From positions 54,477,001-54,541,000 of the forward strand of contig CM068587.1 in assembly GCA_035048485.1 (NCBI GenBank): a stretch of 64,000 bases of DNA, given 5' to 3'. Source of the DNA: Pteria penguin. Taxonomy: Eukaryota; Mollusca; Bivalvia; Pterioida; Pteriidae. Both the position numbers and the translations under genes were made by a program. Below, piece by piece: positions 28,081 to 41,500 of the stretch (positions are counted from its first letter, which is position 1; each line of letters opens with the position of its first letter). The notes beneath the pieces are model-generated. The model did no database searches, was not told where the DNA came from, and worked only from the letters and a program-made list of their open reading frames with translations.

Positions 28081-31000
28081 TTATAACAGATCTGGGGTTG
28101 ATCCCCCTAAATATCCACGCAAATCGTTTATCGTAGATTTAAATAATTTACAAGGAATAGTTTTCAGTTTTAATCGTTTGTATGCTTCGTATCTATGGCA
28201 ACCACCAAAGGAATAAAAGTAGTCCCCGCCTTGTCTTCCTTTGATCCACAGTACATCTATTGGTGGGACAGAATCAACTTCATCCGGGTCCTACAAAATA
28301 AAAAGTATCTTTGTAAACAAGGATCAGTATCTTTTTACAAGAAATATGCACATGTACAGAAAGTGGGGGCATTTCAAATTCAGAATGGATATCTTCTTCT
28401 TCCAATACGACGTGTGCTCAAAAGTTGAGCGTTATACCTCATGAATTTGGTGCGATGAGAATGACCAAAATGTGAGGGAGAACCAGGGTAATTTCTCTGT
28501 TGGATTCTCGAGGTTAGAAAACCTCTGGCAAGGGGGGGGGGGGGGGGTGACGCATACCGGTTATCGACCCGGATAACTCAATTGTGAGAGCTTCCGCCTT
28601 CATAACGAAAGGTTCTGGGTTCGATTCCCTAGTTCGGCCACAATTTTTCACCCTGCTTGAGTTTGAGTTTTTTGTTTTACGTCACACCACGAATATTTCA
28701 CGTATAAGGTGACGGCATCTGTCTGATGCGGGGCGTACAAATTTTGACCTTTGCAACGGACCCATCCGAAGCAGTGAGGGATCTTTAACGTGCCATGCAT
28801 ACCACGACACGGGGCCTCTGTTTTCACATCCGAAAGACATGACACCGGCATGACCAGAGCGGGACTCGAACCCCGGCCTCCCGATCTGGAGTCCGACGCG
28901 ATACCACTAGGCCACGTGGCTTTTTTTCACCCTCCCTGTTACAGAATTTGAGGCCATAAGATATGCCTTAAGTACAGAGACCGATCCAACTATTTAAAAA
29001 TATAATACATGTACTTAAATGAAAATAGAAAGATGATTAATTAATTAATTAATTAATTAATTAATTAATTAATTAATTAATTAATTAAATAAACAAATAA
29101 ATAAATAAAAGCTGTAAAGGGAAGATGGTCAAACTTTAAAAACAGTCCAAATGACCTTTGGTAACTTTCCATCTAATAAAAAGGGAGTGTGCAACCTCAG
29201 TAATTCCTCTATGGATTCACCAATGAAGAGTTACGTCAGATTCAAATCAGAACTCACGCTGACTCTATTTTCGGTCACGTCCGAGACCGAGTACCCTTCG
29301 GAACAAGTTAGTATGTCCGCCAGTGTTTCTGCTGTTGGTTGGCAGTTTTACCTCGATATTCCGGTATCCCCTACACAAATTACTGCACACGGACCGTTAG
29401 CGTTGGTCGGTGGAAAAATAACTAACAAAGACGAAAATAAACAAGATGTGTTTGTGAAACACGAATGCCCTCGGTGGCATCAAAGTCAAATAAGGCAAAT
29501 TTTGCAAAGTCCTATATCTTGATTACACCCCATCCATAGGAATACGTATGTGAAATATGGAAGTCCTACCTCGTACGATTCAAGAATTATAAATGTTAAA
29601 GATTTTTGAAATAGAGATCAAAGGTGATTGTCAAAGTCACGAGATAAAAACTTATTGTAGCGACGGAAAGGTTTTTATACAAGTTGACAGACACAAGGAA
29701 TACACATTTAAAATGTGAAATCCCTACCTCTTACGATTCAAAAGTTATAACCAATGTTTTTTGTATATGTATGTCAAAGGTCACGGTCAAACTAAGGTCA
29801 ACGACTTTGCCTTTGGTGTAATTTGAAAGGGCTTTATTATTGGAGTATGTATGCCAAATATGAAGTCTCTGTCTCTCACAGTTCAAAACGTATGGTGAAG
29901 GTTAAAGTTGACAACAGACAGACAAACAAACAAACTGACAGAACAAATACAATATGCCCCCTATTTATTGATTCGGGGACATAAAAAGTTGTTAAATCTA
30001 CAGTCCAGTATCCTTGCTATGGACGGCTATGGGGTTTTGATAATAAGACTTTCCCGTCAGTGCACAGACACTCGATAACTTGAATGGCCCATACGAAATA
30101 GTCCGAGTTAAGCAGTCTCTGAGTAGGTGATGTGTAGTTCTATAAAGAAACTTAGAATCCGTATTTTAATTCAGTTCGGGTTAACGGGAAATTTGAGTTA
30201 CAGGTGATCGAGTAACCGGGAGTCAAACTTACTTATACTTGTACATGTACTTGAAATAATACCACGCCTGGTGGAGTTCAGTTCGCAACCGCGAGCCCAA
30301 CTCATGGTCATACCGAATGTAAGATTCTTATTGGAGAAAACAAAATCAATATCTAATTTAATACATGTATGATTTATGTAACAATTAATTTTTATTGCCT
30401 TTTCACATTTTATAAAACTGCAATTAAATTTGTTGAATTGGTTAATAATACCCAAAAGAACCGAAGCTTAAAAACATTCCATTTTATTCTCGTCCGTAAT
30501 CGATTCGTAGAACATAAATGAACAAAAGTCATCCATATACTAATCATTGGCATGTAATGCTATCTGGATGCCTCCTCCGCTAATCCATATAAACTCACGT
30601 ACAATCAACATCACCTCCGTCCACAAAGCACTTTGATTACGTCACGTGGGCTCCCATCATCCTCCAACACATAGAATATTTTCGGGAGGACACGCTCTTT
30701 CACGAAGTGTCAAGTCAATGGTTCACATGAGCCTGACAAGCTCTCGTGACGTCAAACAGTCATTGACCAATAATAATCTTTATACTAAGAATGTCTGCAG
30801 TGGCGGATCCAGGATTTTTGAAAATGGAGGGCCCATATGTGTTACGGTAATTAGCCAAACTACTCAGCCATTTCTGGTGCCAAACCTAGATTTTTACTTG
30901 TAAATATGTGGCGAAAAGGGGGCAGACCCCCCCCCCCCTCTATATCCACCACTGGTCTGGGAGTGATCGGAGCGGAAAACCATTAGATTTACCTGTAGCT

Positions 31001-32097
31001 CGTATTTCGAGTTAGATTTATGAAGAAACAGACCACAGTATATTTCTTACGTAAGCAGAAAAATTATATTCCCCTCGGGAACTCGGTGGGATACGTACAC
31101 GATATAAGTTATATACATGATGAAACACAACAGTATGGTAGATCCAGACATGAATCTGTACGCAAAAAGTTCATTTCACCCGTTATCAAAATCTTGTGGT
31201 TTAGAGTTAAAATACGGGCCGGGAAGGGGATGTTACTGTGGGGGCAGACCCTCCGCACATTTTAAAGATTTGCCTGTTATATTGTACATGTTCTCGAAGT
31301 TGGTTTTATATAATCCTTGAAACATTCAGAGGATGAAATGCATGCATATGGGGGAAGAAACTCGGTGATTATTATAGGCCATGATGAAGCAATTTTGCTG
31401 AATTATTTCAGTTATGAACATAAAAGCTGTATGTCAGAAAACTGCTGAAAATTAATGAGGAAACTTACGAAGATTTACCCTTTTCTCTTAGGCTTTTTGA
31501 AATTCTATATGACCGCAGATAAAAAAAAAAGAGATTTTGAAATATACTGCGTAGAAAGAATGTATTATTTAGTAAACATCGTTTGATATATTAATATCTT
31601 TACGTCGTTTTATCAGAATCCAACATACAGTACGGTGCGTGTACGGTAGGAGATGATGATGACTTCTTTTGTCGGCACGCAACCTTCGTAACTTAATGAT
31701 AAAACTTGTCGATTTCCAAATACGTGTTATCACTCGCCACCAGGCACGGAACACTAAAAATACAGATTTCGCCATTACGCCACTGTCATCGAATTACCTG
31801 TATTGTCTGCATTAACGACTGTACTTTCTTTTCATCAAGTGTTGATTGAAAAGGCCGTATTAGCACGTCGATTGGTACGTTATGAACTTCTGTGATATGT
31901 GCAGCATGTATTGACCGTTCACTCTCCTCCAGTCCCCCTTTTGTCCTACTATTACACGACATCGCCGTATTCTCACACGATTGGCTCCCTGGGGATATTA
32001 CATTGTTTTCCGTTTCTGTTATCGAAGAACTATGACATGGTTGATAAATCAGAATTATCATGTACAGGAAAATAACGATTATCGCGAAATCCCTCAT
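28081..32097 (-). CDS. SRXN1: Sulfiredoxin, two exons, 169 aa, with hydrophobic leader
   Basis: Coding exons are 31798-32097 (300 nt) and 28081-28290 (210 nt), phase 0, donor GTAATT, acceptor TTGTAG. Sulfiredoxin uses ATP to reduce cysteine sulfinic acid on over-oxidised 2-Cys peroxiredoxins. The ParB-like core is clear: [20 protein letters not shown] at residues 62-81, [10 protein letters not shown] at 109-118, and the catalytic FGGCHRY at 128-134 with Cys131. The C-terminus [10 protein letters not shown] matches the family end. Unusually, residues 3-18 form a strongly hydrophobic segment after MRD, followed by a Ser/Thr/Asn-rich linker to about 60. Starting at Met46 instead would give about 124 aa, close to the usual cytosolic size. 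Which start is used decides cytosol versus membrane/ER, and the sequence alone does not settle it. It is head to head with ERLEC1. Confidence 0.95.
28441..28660. repeat. tRNA-like interspersed repeat (copy 2)
   Basis: It shares with 5148-5372 the words gtgagggagaaccaggg, gaaaacctctggcaa, a poly-G run, cgacccggataactcaat and ggttctgggttcgattccct. It lies in the sulfiredoxin intron. Confidence 0.75.
28672..28925 (-). mobile_element. tRNA-derived SINE, minus orientation
   Basis: The minus strand reads cctagtggtatcgcgtcgga (A box), ggggttcgagtcccgctctg (B box), then tttcggatgtgaaaacagag, ccctcactgcttcggatggg and the tail cgtggtgtgacgtaaaac. This is the best-preserved copy of the family and the one that shows where the 45-bp minisatellite came from. 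Confidence 0.85.
29037..29112. repeat. (ATTA)n microsatellite
   Basis: About thirteen perfect TTAA-phase tetranucleotides are followed by AAAT repeats. In the sulfiredoxin intron. Confidence 0.95.
29540..29990. repeat. Dispersed repeat with ~115-bp internal periodicity
   Basis: Three diverged units share gaaatatggaagtcctacct, cgattcaaaagttataa and gtcaaaggtcacggtcaa, ending in tgattcggggacataaaaa. Related words occur at 8280-8340 and 23515-23720. Its class is uncertain. Confidence 0.5.
30798..30954. mobile_element. hAT-like MITE starting CAGTGGCGGATCC (copy 2)
   Basis: Ends are cagtggcggatccaggattt and tatatccaccactg, with a perfect 5-bp duplication GTCTG (30793-30797, 30955-30959). In the sulfiredoxin intron. 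Confidence 0.85.
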
Positions 32098-32565
32098 ATA
32101 CAAGTCCGATTGAGCAATAACTGTCAAAGCGCATGCGTGAAAAGTTTACGACCTTATGAAATCATTCGGAATAATCTCGCTTGTTTCTCAAATACAGGTA
32201 AAGGACACAGTAAAGTGTTCCGAAAATAAAAGAGGAACAGTTCCGCACATACTTGGATTTATATGTGTATTAATTTTGAAATGGAAATATATAAATTGTG
32301 AAACAATAGGTGTCAGGACTTGCATTCATATAAGTGATCAAAATGTCTTTACATAAATTATTTATAAATATTCTTATATTGACCAATAAAAATCTCGATA
32401 TTTCGAGACGCTTTCACCGAGTCAGTGTCATGGAAGCGCCCTTTGGAAAATGAAAGTTGTTTGTAGTTAAACACGTCAGCTGTCACTTAGATAACTTTTT
32501 CTTTCTGGAGATAGGAAGCCAGAGGTTCATGTCATATATGTAGAGAGTTTGTTGATTATATCATA
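32098..32565. promoter_or_regulatory. Shared upstream region of sulfiredoxin and ERLEC1 (468 bp)
   Basis: The two start codons diverge from this interval. It must hold both 5' UTRs and promoters, unless non-coding first exons exist. The palindrome-like GCGCATGCG (32129-32137) matches the core of the NRF-1 site common in bidirectional promoters. CCGAGTCA (32417-32424) is one base from an AP-1/antioxidant-response core, which would fit a stress-induced sulfiredoxin. No TATA box is obvious. Bidirectional function is inference from spacing. Confidence 0.5.
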
Positions 32566-35500
32566 ATGTTCAAAAGAATGGCATCGACTTTGAAACTGTT
32601 CCTTTTCTTAAAGATAATAGAGCAATGTACAACTTTCAATCCTTTTATGGACGCAGATTTACATATGATAGATTGGCCAGGGCCATCAACTGAAGATGTA
32701 AGTAATTAAGATTTGGACTGCTTTATAAGAGATTTTAAAAAATGGAATGTTAATTTTCTTGCAAAAAAGGATAAGGGTGACTTCAATACATTACTCCATG
32801 TAGGGCATTCAGTCTCTGGTAAAATGACTGGACATGACCTGAGGCTGGATTATTTTAAGTTGATGAGGTACTCAGCTTGTGACTGAGAGGTCCTGGGTTC
32901 AATTCCCGCTTTGGTCACACTGGTGTCCTGTCTTTCAAATGAGACAGGGAACCACAATACATAAAAGATCCCTCACTGCTTTGGCAAGATTTGTAGCAAA
33001 AGCAGAAAAGGTATTAATTTCTGTGAGATACAGCCACATGGCATAGGCATGAAATAATCATGGAGTGATATAAACAGTAATGAATTAATTAATCAATCAA
33101 TCAGTCAACTCTCTTCTTCCTCCTCTAAGCTTCATCATCATCTTCTTTTTTTTTTGTAACTGTTTTGGTATTGTAAGGTACCTATCAGACTTACCTGGAT
33201 TATTTTGGGTAGAACTTGACATCACTTTAATATCATTAATGGCAAAATGATGATCAGGTATAACTGGTCCAGTAGCATGCTAGGTTCTGAGCTGAGAAGT
33301 TCCAGGTTACAGGTCTCAGTGCCTCAGTGATTACTAAGTATTTGGTATTCAGTCTTTCAGATATTATTTTAAGTCAAGGTCCCTGTCAGGCTGAATACAT
33401 GTAGATATTGATATGTGATATAAGATCTCATTTAAATGTTTCTGTAGAGTTCATTCCATAAACCAACATCTGTCTACAAAGCAAACAGATGCTGTCGGAT
33501 ATTTCTGATGTAATGTACAACACAACTTTTATTTTAAGAAGATACGAGCTGACTACCTGCTACTCTTGAGACTTGAGTGGGAGACAGAATTATCACCCAT
33601 TCTACCCCAAAACAGAGATACTTATGATATATGACATTAGTTAAAGATGATGGATAATGTGATAATTGTGTGCATGTGAATGATGCTTGTCTGATTTCAG
33701 TTAGGACAGAATGTGGTTGAAATGAAAACTTCAGACAATGAGAAGTACAAATGTGTGTTACCAGAAATTCCTGATGAACCAAGTGAGGTATATCATAAAT
33801 GAAGTCTTTTGTGTCCCTTGCAAAAGAAAGGGATGTATAGCGTCATTTTGTCCAGTGTCTGTCTGTCTGTCTGTCTGTCTGTCCACCTGTCTGTCTTTCT
33901 GTGTGTCAGTCTGCCTTTCTGGTAGAAGTCTCACTTTTGAAGGCGACACATATGTTCCATGTCACACTCTTGTATATAATTTAAACACTTGCTAATGAAA
34001 CACATTGTGATGTACATATTCATGGCTTGTTGCAGTAGCAGAATGTAGACACTGTGCTTTGTTGAAAAAAGAATAGAACACTGACAAAGTCAGAAATGGC
34101 CCCACTGATAGACTTTTGGTCAATGCTTGGAAGTACTTCCAAAGATTCAAAATGTGCTATTGACAAATCCAAAAAATATGAAAATTAAAAGGTGTTTTCC
34201 TCTACTTCATCCAAGTGTTACATATAGATTTAAACAAAAATCTTCTCATGTAATCTCATTTTCTAACGTAATATCAAGCTATTACATATATTAGACACTG
34301 CTGTAATCCTTCTGTTATAAAAAAAAAATTCTAGTCAAAAATTACCCAAATCTTACGTGTAAACTCTGTAACAACAAAGCTGTCAAGTTAGAAAATTGAA
34401 AGGGATCTTCCTTTGCCTTATCTAAATATCATGTATTTGATTTATGAAAATCTTAAAGAGGAAACTTAAGTTATCATGTACCATAGAAAGTGCAGACAAA
34501 CAGACACTCATTTTCTAATGTAGTATGAAATTATTGCATGTTTTAGATAGTGCTGTAATCCTTTCAAAAAAAAATTCTAAGTCACAAAAAAAAAACTTCC
34601 CAAGTCCCATAACTCTGTAACAACAAAGCTGTCAAGTTTGGAAATTGAAAGAGGTCTTCCTTTTGCCGTATCCCAAAATCATATATTAAATTCCTGAAAA
34701 TCTTCAAAACAAAGCTTAAGTTATCATGTGTCATAAAAAGGTGTTTGTGGACAGGCAGACAGAATGATTACTATAAGCACCCGTCATATGAAATTTCAGT
34801 TGGCTTCAGCTGAGTGGGAGACAAAGCCTTAATTTTTATGAATAGTCACCCATGTTAACCAATGAAGGGTGCACTTCTCTTTAAGCTGAAAATAAATGCA
34901 CCATTGAAAGAGAGTTAAATGTGGCTTCCAGTTTTGTTTATTTTATGTTAAATTTACAAGTATGTATACCGGTAATATATGTTGTTACATGTCAAGGAAT
35001 GCATGTATATTCAGCAAATTTGATAAATGTTACTCAAGCTGAATTAGTTCCTGTAACATTTTTATGATGTTATTAATTTGATAAGTTAACTGTATACTTG
35101 CTCTTTATTCATGTACATGTAGTTTAACAATTTATCTTATAATAGAATAATGATATGGTAGTTCCTCATCATTTATTTTTAGGCCTCAAAGAAACTATAC
35201 TCTGGCCCTTCTCCCGAGGAACTAATGAAGAATATGTTTTCCCAGAGTACATGTTCATACCGTGTAAGTCTTTTCACTTTGGTTTCAAAATAAGTTCAGA
35301 TTTATGAAATAAATGTGAATTCAGTTTCATTAATGTTCCATATTTCTCTATAAGACGTTTTGGATTAATCTTAACATTTTGGCTTTATTTATGTGACTTG
35401 TATATTTGCGTAGAGAGTCTAAGTAGCTCAGGGTCTGGCGCCACAAACTGAGAATATACTTGAGTCATAATTTCATATTCCTCTGTTCATCAATGAATTA

Positions 35501-38500
35501 ATATCCGGGATTTGGATTTCATTTAGTTTTATTCTATTGATAATTAAAATTTAACCATTCTGCATGAGAATTTATTTGAGCGTTTGATAATGGAATAAAT
35601 TGAAATGAAATATTTGACTTAAGTATATTCTCAGTTTATGGGGCGGGACCCAGGACTGAGAGGTCCTGGGTACAAATGCCTCAGCAGCATGTCAGTGTCC
35701 TCTCCTTCAGCTAAGATAGAAGGGAGGTACTGCATAATGGTAGATGTCACCTGTAGACAATCAGATGGATCTAATGCGTAGATTGACGTTTGTACGCAGA
35801 GCGTATAAATGAAATTATCTTTAGGGTTATGTAACACAAACTGCTGTTTACGTATACATACGTATACATTGCAATGTGGGGAAAAAACAGTGAAATGATG
35901 ACTGACTGTAACACTGAATTGATTACAGATTGAAAGTTACTGGACTTACGAGCTATGTCATGGTAAACATCTCCGTCAATATCACGAAAATAAAGAGCTA
36001 AGTGTGGTAAGTATAAATATATATATACATGTAATGGACACAGAAACATGTAAAGAGTATTTAATCATTGTAAAATCTTTTCCAGACTTTGATGTTAATT
36101 CTGATACATGTATTGCAGTGTAGGGGCCGGTTGTTTATAATTTTATCTAAAACTAATAAGTGATGCAACTTCATGTCTTACTTTATATATTCACCAAAAT
36201 GAAAAAATAATTTATCAATATGTTCTTTATATTGATTATAGAATATGTAATCGGTGAATCAATGTGATTTAGGTATTTGTACAGTGACTGCAAAGATTCA
36301 ACTTATGTCTGTCAAACTTCATCACTGTTAGCTCAACAGAAGGTTAAAGTTTTGAACTACTGGGTTCATATCTATTTTAAATGAAAAGGCAGCCTTAGTC
36401 TGTAAAATGATAAGCTCTAGTGTGGAGGCCACATGTTTTAAAGTCACTGTTGAGCAAAGTGTTTCTTCCCATAAGCGTCTAATTTTGCACAAGTACATAA
36501 TTAATTTTGTTGCTTTCATATGCATTGTACACATTAGAAAAATTTGAAGTCCAAGAGGTTGTCAAAGTATCTGAAGTTATTGGTTTTGATTTTGCATTAC
36601 TGAGATTTTAAGCTATGTAAATAGGTTGTTGAAATCAAAATGGGATTTAATCTACATTCTCAATCTGATTAAAACTACATCTTTATTCCGCTTCTCTATT
36701 TGTCCCATTGCGTATAAAGATCTGGCAAAACCCTGTATGGGGTCACATTCTGGTGAACTCTGATTTTCAGCCAATCATTGGATCGGCTACAAATTCCTAG
36801 GAATAAAATCAACATCCCTAGCGTTCACATGTTTCACAAGGTATTTTTTGAACAGTGTTTGTTACATATTACGTCACTTGCATGTGCCTAGCCGAGTCAT
36901 TGATTGGCTATGGGAAATAACAGTTTTGGTGACTGAAACGTCATCAGAGTTCACCCGAACGTGCTCTTTTACGGGGTTTTGCCAGATCTTTATACGCAAT
37001 GGGACAAACAGAGAAGCGGAATAAAGATATAGTTTTAATCAGATTGTCTAAATACTGTGTAGATGTATACATTTGTGTGATTGCTTGTAAAATAACAGTA
37101 GTTCAGCTGTATTTCCTCCTCTGTGTTCAATAAAGTTTAATTATGATTAATTTTACTTCGCTTAATGAGAGTTTCTATGGAAATTCTACGCTTGTCTTAT
37201 GGTGACTCCTCCTGTAGTACTTACTGTACCAGTCAGAGTTTAAGCATGTGTAACAGTGGTGTTCGGAAGCTTGTAAGAAAATTATGGAACACTGTATATA
37301 CATTGTACTTGTAGGCTTGTTTTATTTTATCGTGCACAATAGTGTAGATCTATATTCTTTTTGTTTTTTTGTTCAGAAAAAGCCAAAGGTTCAGGAATAC
37401 ATGCTGGGCTCCTACACACCAAAAACCAATACTAAAGGTAAAAAAGCAAATACTAAAGGTAAAAAAGCCAATACTTAAGAAGAAAAAAACAATATTGAAG
37501 GTAAAAAAAGTGAATACTGAAGGTAAAAAAGTTAACGCCAAAGCTAAAAAATCCAATACTAAAGGTAAAAAAGCCAGTACTGAACGTAAAGATGCCAATA
37601 TTAAAAAGGCCAATACGAAGGTAAAAATGCAGGGACTATTATCATCTGGAATTAAAATTAACAAAAAAAAAAAAAAAATTTTAAATGTTCATATAATCAA
37701 ATTTGTTGTTTCTTAATCAATCTGTCAAAAATTTACATTTTTTAAATATTTTTCAATTCAGAGGATTGATCTTTGTTTACAAAAAGTAAGGCTATCTAAA
37801 TATATATGTCTGCAACAAGCAAAAATTGTATGATTGTGTGTTGTGATACAGTTGTCATCCTCTTTATTTGAATTGTCTTTCTCATCCACATGGGAATTAT
37901 TAGTTTCTTTCCCTATTATCAGCTGTAAAAGTGAATCAAGAAATGACTTCTTCTATTTTTATAACCAATGCTGTGGTTTAATTTTAATGTAACATACATT
38001 TGTACTGAAGGTGGCCCTTGTTTTTCCCCTTGTATGTTTGTTTCTGCTTCTTTAGGAGAGACAAGCTCTGAAGTTCCTGTGAAGGAAGACGGAGGTGAAG
38101 TAACAGATACAGAAGAGGTCACACAAGAGGTAAACGGGACAAATATGGGCAATTATTAATGTAATACCTAATATTTATGGAAAGTTTTAGTTAGGGATGT
38201 GTATTTACATAAATAAATTAAAACTGTGACTTTAAAATTAGTTTAGTTAACATGCAGTTTGAGTGATGAGTGTCTACAGGAGTGTATGTAATTTAAAATT
38301 GTATTTACAAGCTTTTGGAAGATCTGTTAGTTTAAACAATATTTATTTTGATGAATTTTACATACATATATGTATATCTGAATTTACAAAAGGTAATAAA
38401 CATCATTGGGATTAGAAAACAAGCCAAAGCTTATATTGATTCTTTTCCGGGGAAAAGAAGATCTGTTAAATGTAGGAAAAGTAAAAGTCTTAAGCAGATA

Positions 38501-41500
38501 CTGTTTTAGATCATCATATAGATCAGATCAAACATGAAAACTAAGGGTGTTAAGATCATGAAATAGAGATAAAGAAACCAGGGTTTTCAATAATAATTAT
38601 TTAAGGAGGTATTTTAGAAATTTGAGACGTATCATTTTGAGTGCCGTATGTGTAAATGCGAGTTTTAAATTTGAGATCAGAGGAAATCCAAACTGGCGAT
38701 TTCCGTCATTTGAAGTGGTGGTATTTCGCCAGGTGTACATACAAGATTATTGGGATGTATTATCTGTCTTAACATGTTGTTTATTGAGGACTAACAATAT
38801 TTCTTTACGACTCCAAGTGTCTCATTCGAAGCCAGTCCAAAATGTACTCTCAAGTCTGGTTTTTGAACGATAATTTTTGTCAAATGTTTATATTGAGGAG
38901 ATAATCAGATCACCTGCTGGATAATAATATGTGTATGTATACTTATTATAGATCAAAACCAAGAGGGTGGACGGTGTAGATCTTCCATATTTCGAGGTCA
39001 ACATGACGGACGGTACATCATGTGAGCTGATTAATTCTCCACGAAAAGCAAGGATTCTCTATGTATGTCAACCTGATGGACGCGGAGAGATTTTTGAGTT
39101 GAAGGAGACGGCAACATGTGAATACGAAGTCATGGTGCTGACGTCTGTGCTTTGTTCCAACCCCAAGTTCAAGTAAGACTATAGTTATAATACAAGCGTT
39201 ATATCAGTTTATTTTTCTCTTGCAAAACAACAATGATTAGTTTTTTACAAAAGCTCCAATGTTTGATGAATGGATGTAACATTTGGAGCTTTCTGCATGT
39301 GTGAAGGTCTGACTCTGTGTGTAAAAATTCCTAGCATAGGGACATTCTGTATTGCATGATGAGTATTAGAAAATTAAATCATAGAGCTTGTGCTGTATTC
39401 ATACATTGATGTCTGTAGATGAAGTGTTCCTAGACAGGGGGTTAAATACTTGAATAGAAAAAAGAAAACAAATAAAAGCACTGACTAAACAAAGGTTTAA
39501 TAAGTATCAATGAAAACAAGCAAAATAAAATAAAGCATGAAATATCTATTTATATACATGGTATAATTGTTTGTATTTATTCAGGCCTATGAATCCCCCT
39601 GTAACTAAGATAGCATGCCATGCTGTAGATGGCGCTCCGACACGTCCGACACAACTGCTGCGATGGGATAAGGAAAACAAACCCAAGAGAACCATCAGGG
39701 TATGTACTAATGGGTGGACTGATTCAGCAGGTGATGTGTACAGTATGCAGATTACAGAAATGAAAAACTATTTTAGTACCACAGAAGTACTGACAAAGTC
39801 TAGATATTTAAAACTTAGTTATATCAAGCCACTTGTTATTTTGAATTGGTCATTTTCTGCTCAGAGTTGATCTGTGCAGCTCTATGCAATAGTGAAGATA
39901 GGAATAAAAGACTTGATACATATTACACATGTTAGTAAGATGCATTTATGAAATCAAACTGAAAGTAAATTATATCTTAAATTTACAAAAAAATTGCAGT
40001 AGTTCTCTAAGTGTAATAAAAAGTCTAATTTAAAAAATACTTTTGAAATGTTGAATAAAAACTGAAAACAAAAAGTAATGGGCAAGACCAGTCTTGAGCT
40101 GGGCTGGAATTATCAGATCTGATGAAGGACTTCCATCCAACTTCTTGTCTTTAGAAGAAGTAGCAATAAAAAAACATGTTGATAATACTGTATGATATCT
40201 AGATAAGAACGCATCACACCGCCACATCGACGGAGCATCATGTGATGGAGGTGGATGAAGATGAGGAGTTAGAGGAAACTAACATACCAAAGAGACCGTC
40301 ACCACAAAAACGTGTTGATACCACCATCAGTGCCACCACGGACAAGCAGGTGCTCCGAGACTTCCTTTCTGGTGACCACTGCTTACAGGGGGTAAGTTCT
40401 TAATGATATAAATGTGTTCTTAAAAAAAAAACACCCCTACTCCCTGATTCTCAAGAAAGTACACCATCTACCCCCATTTCTGTTTTTGATCGAGTATATT
40501 TCATTGAGCTCCCATTTTTGTACTGCATGTGATGCATATGTACACTTCACAGTTAGTTTGTCATTTTTCTGTCATACATGCAGAAATATTGCTTTATTCA
40601 GGCTATTATTGCTGTCAGATGAAAGGTTCCACAGTCAAATATTTTGATGCTGATAGACAATACACGAATTATAGTTCCAGCATCTGAGAAGATTTCCTCC
40701 ATGTAACACTCACCTTATCTGGCGTTTCATTCCAGGGTACTGGCTGGTGGAGGCATGAATTTTGTTTTGGAAGATATGCAAGACAGTTTCATGATGTAAG
40801 AAAATTATGTGTAGTCATAGATTTGCCATAGGCTGCATGTTTCAAACAAATGCAGTCTCTAACTTAATTTTTTTTTTGACTTCAACAATAGATTTTATTT
40901 TCTCATAGCATGTTTAACATAGACTTAAAATTCATTTCATGATAAGAATTTAATAGGGATTCAACATTTGAGTTCAAATGATAGTATTCATGAACTACTT
41001 TTGTTTAGATAAACTGAAACATACAACTTCAGATGTAATTTAGAATGATGATTTATCATGTGTTCTTCCCATTACAATTTTATTGTATTTACATAGGATG
41101 CAGAAGGAAGAACTATCATAAATTTAGGCCAGTGGAATGAGAAAAATCATTTAGAGTGGATAGAAAAAAATCCATCAAAAAGACCTAAAGAAAAAGGCAA
41201 AAGAAAGTAAGTAATGAAAGAATGTCTAAGATCCTCATTTCATGCTAAGAACAAGAAGAAAAAAAACCGCTTCACAGTTTGTGTGAGAAGAATAAGAATA
41301 TTCTTATTTATAGAACCTCTTTCTATAATAAAGACATCAAGATCTTGGCCAATTGTAAATGTCGAAATGAAATAGCATATTTTTGTTTGATTCTTGATTT
41401 AAGTCGCATAATGATTATAGCACTCATATGGTGACAACACCTCTCTTCTTCTTCTTCCAATATGAAGTAAACTGAAATGTTGAGCGTTATACTTCATGAT

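Noticed and set aside
32098..32127. Upstream extension of the sulfiredoxin frame to 32127
   Set aside because: The extension begins at TTG, not ATG. The first in-frame ATG is at 32097.
37284..37478. Independent 64-codon gene MEHCIYIVLVG...
   Set aside because: Its second half is ERLEC1 exon 5 and the repeated donor region. The first half is intron with a polypyrimidine tract and acceptor.
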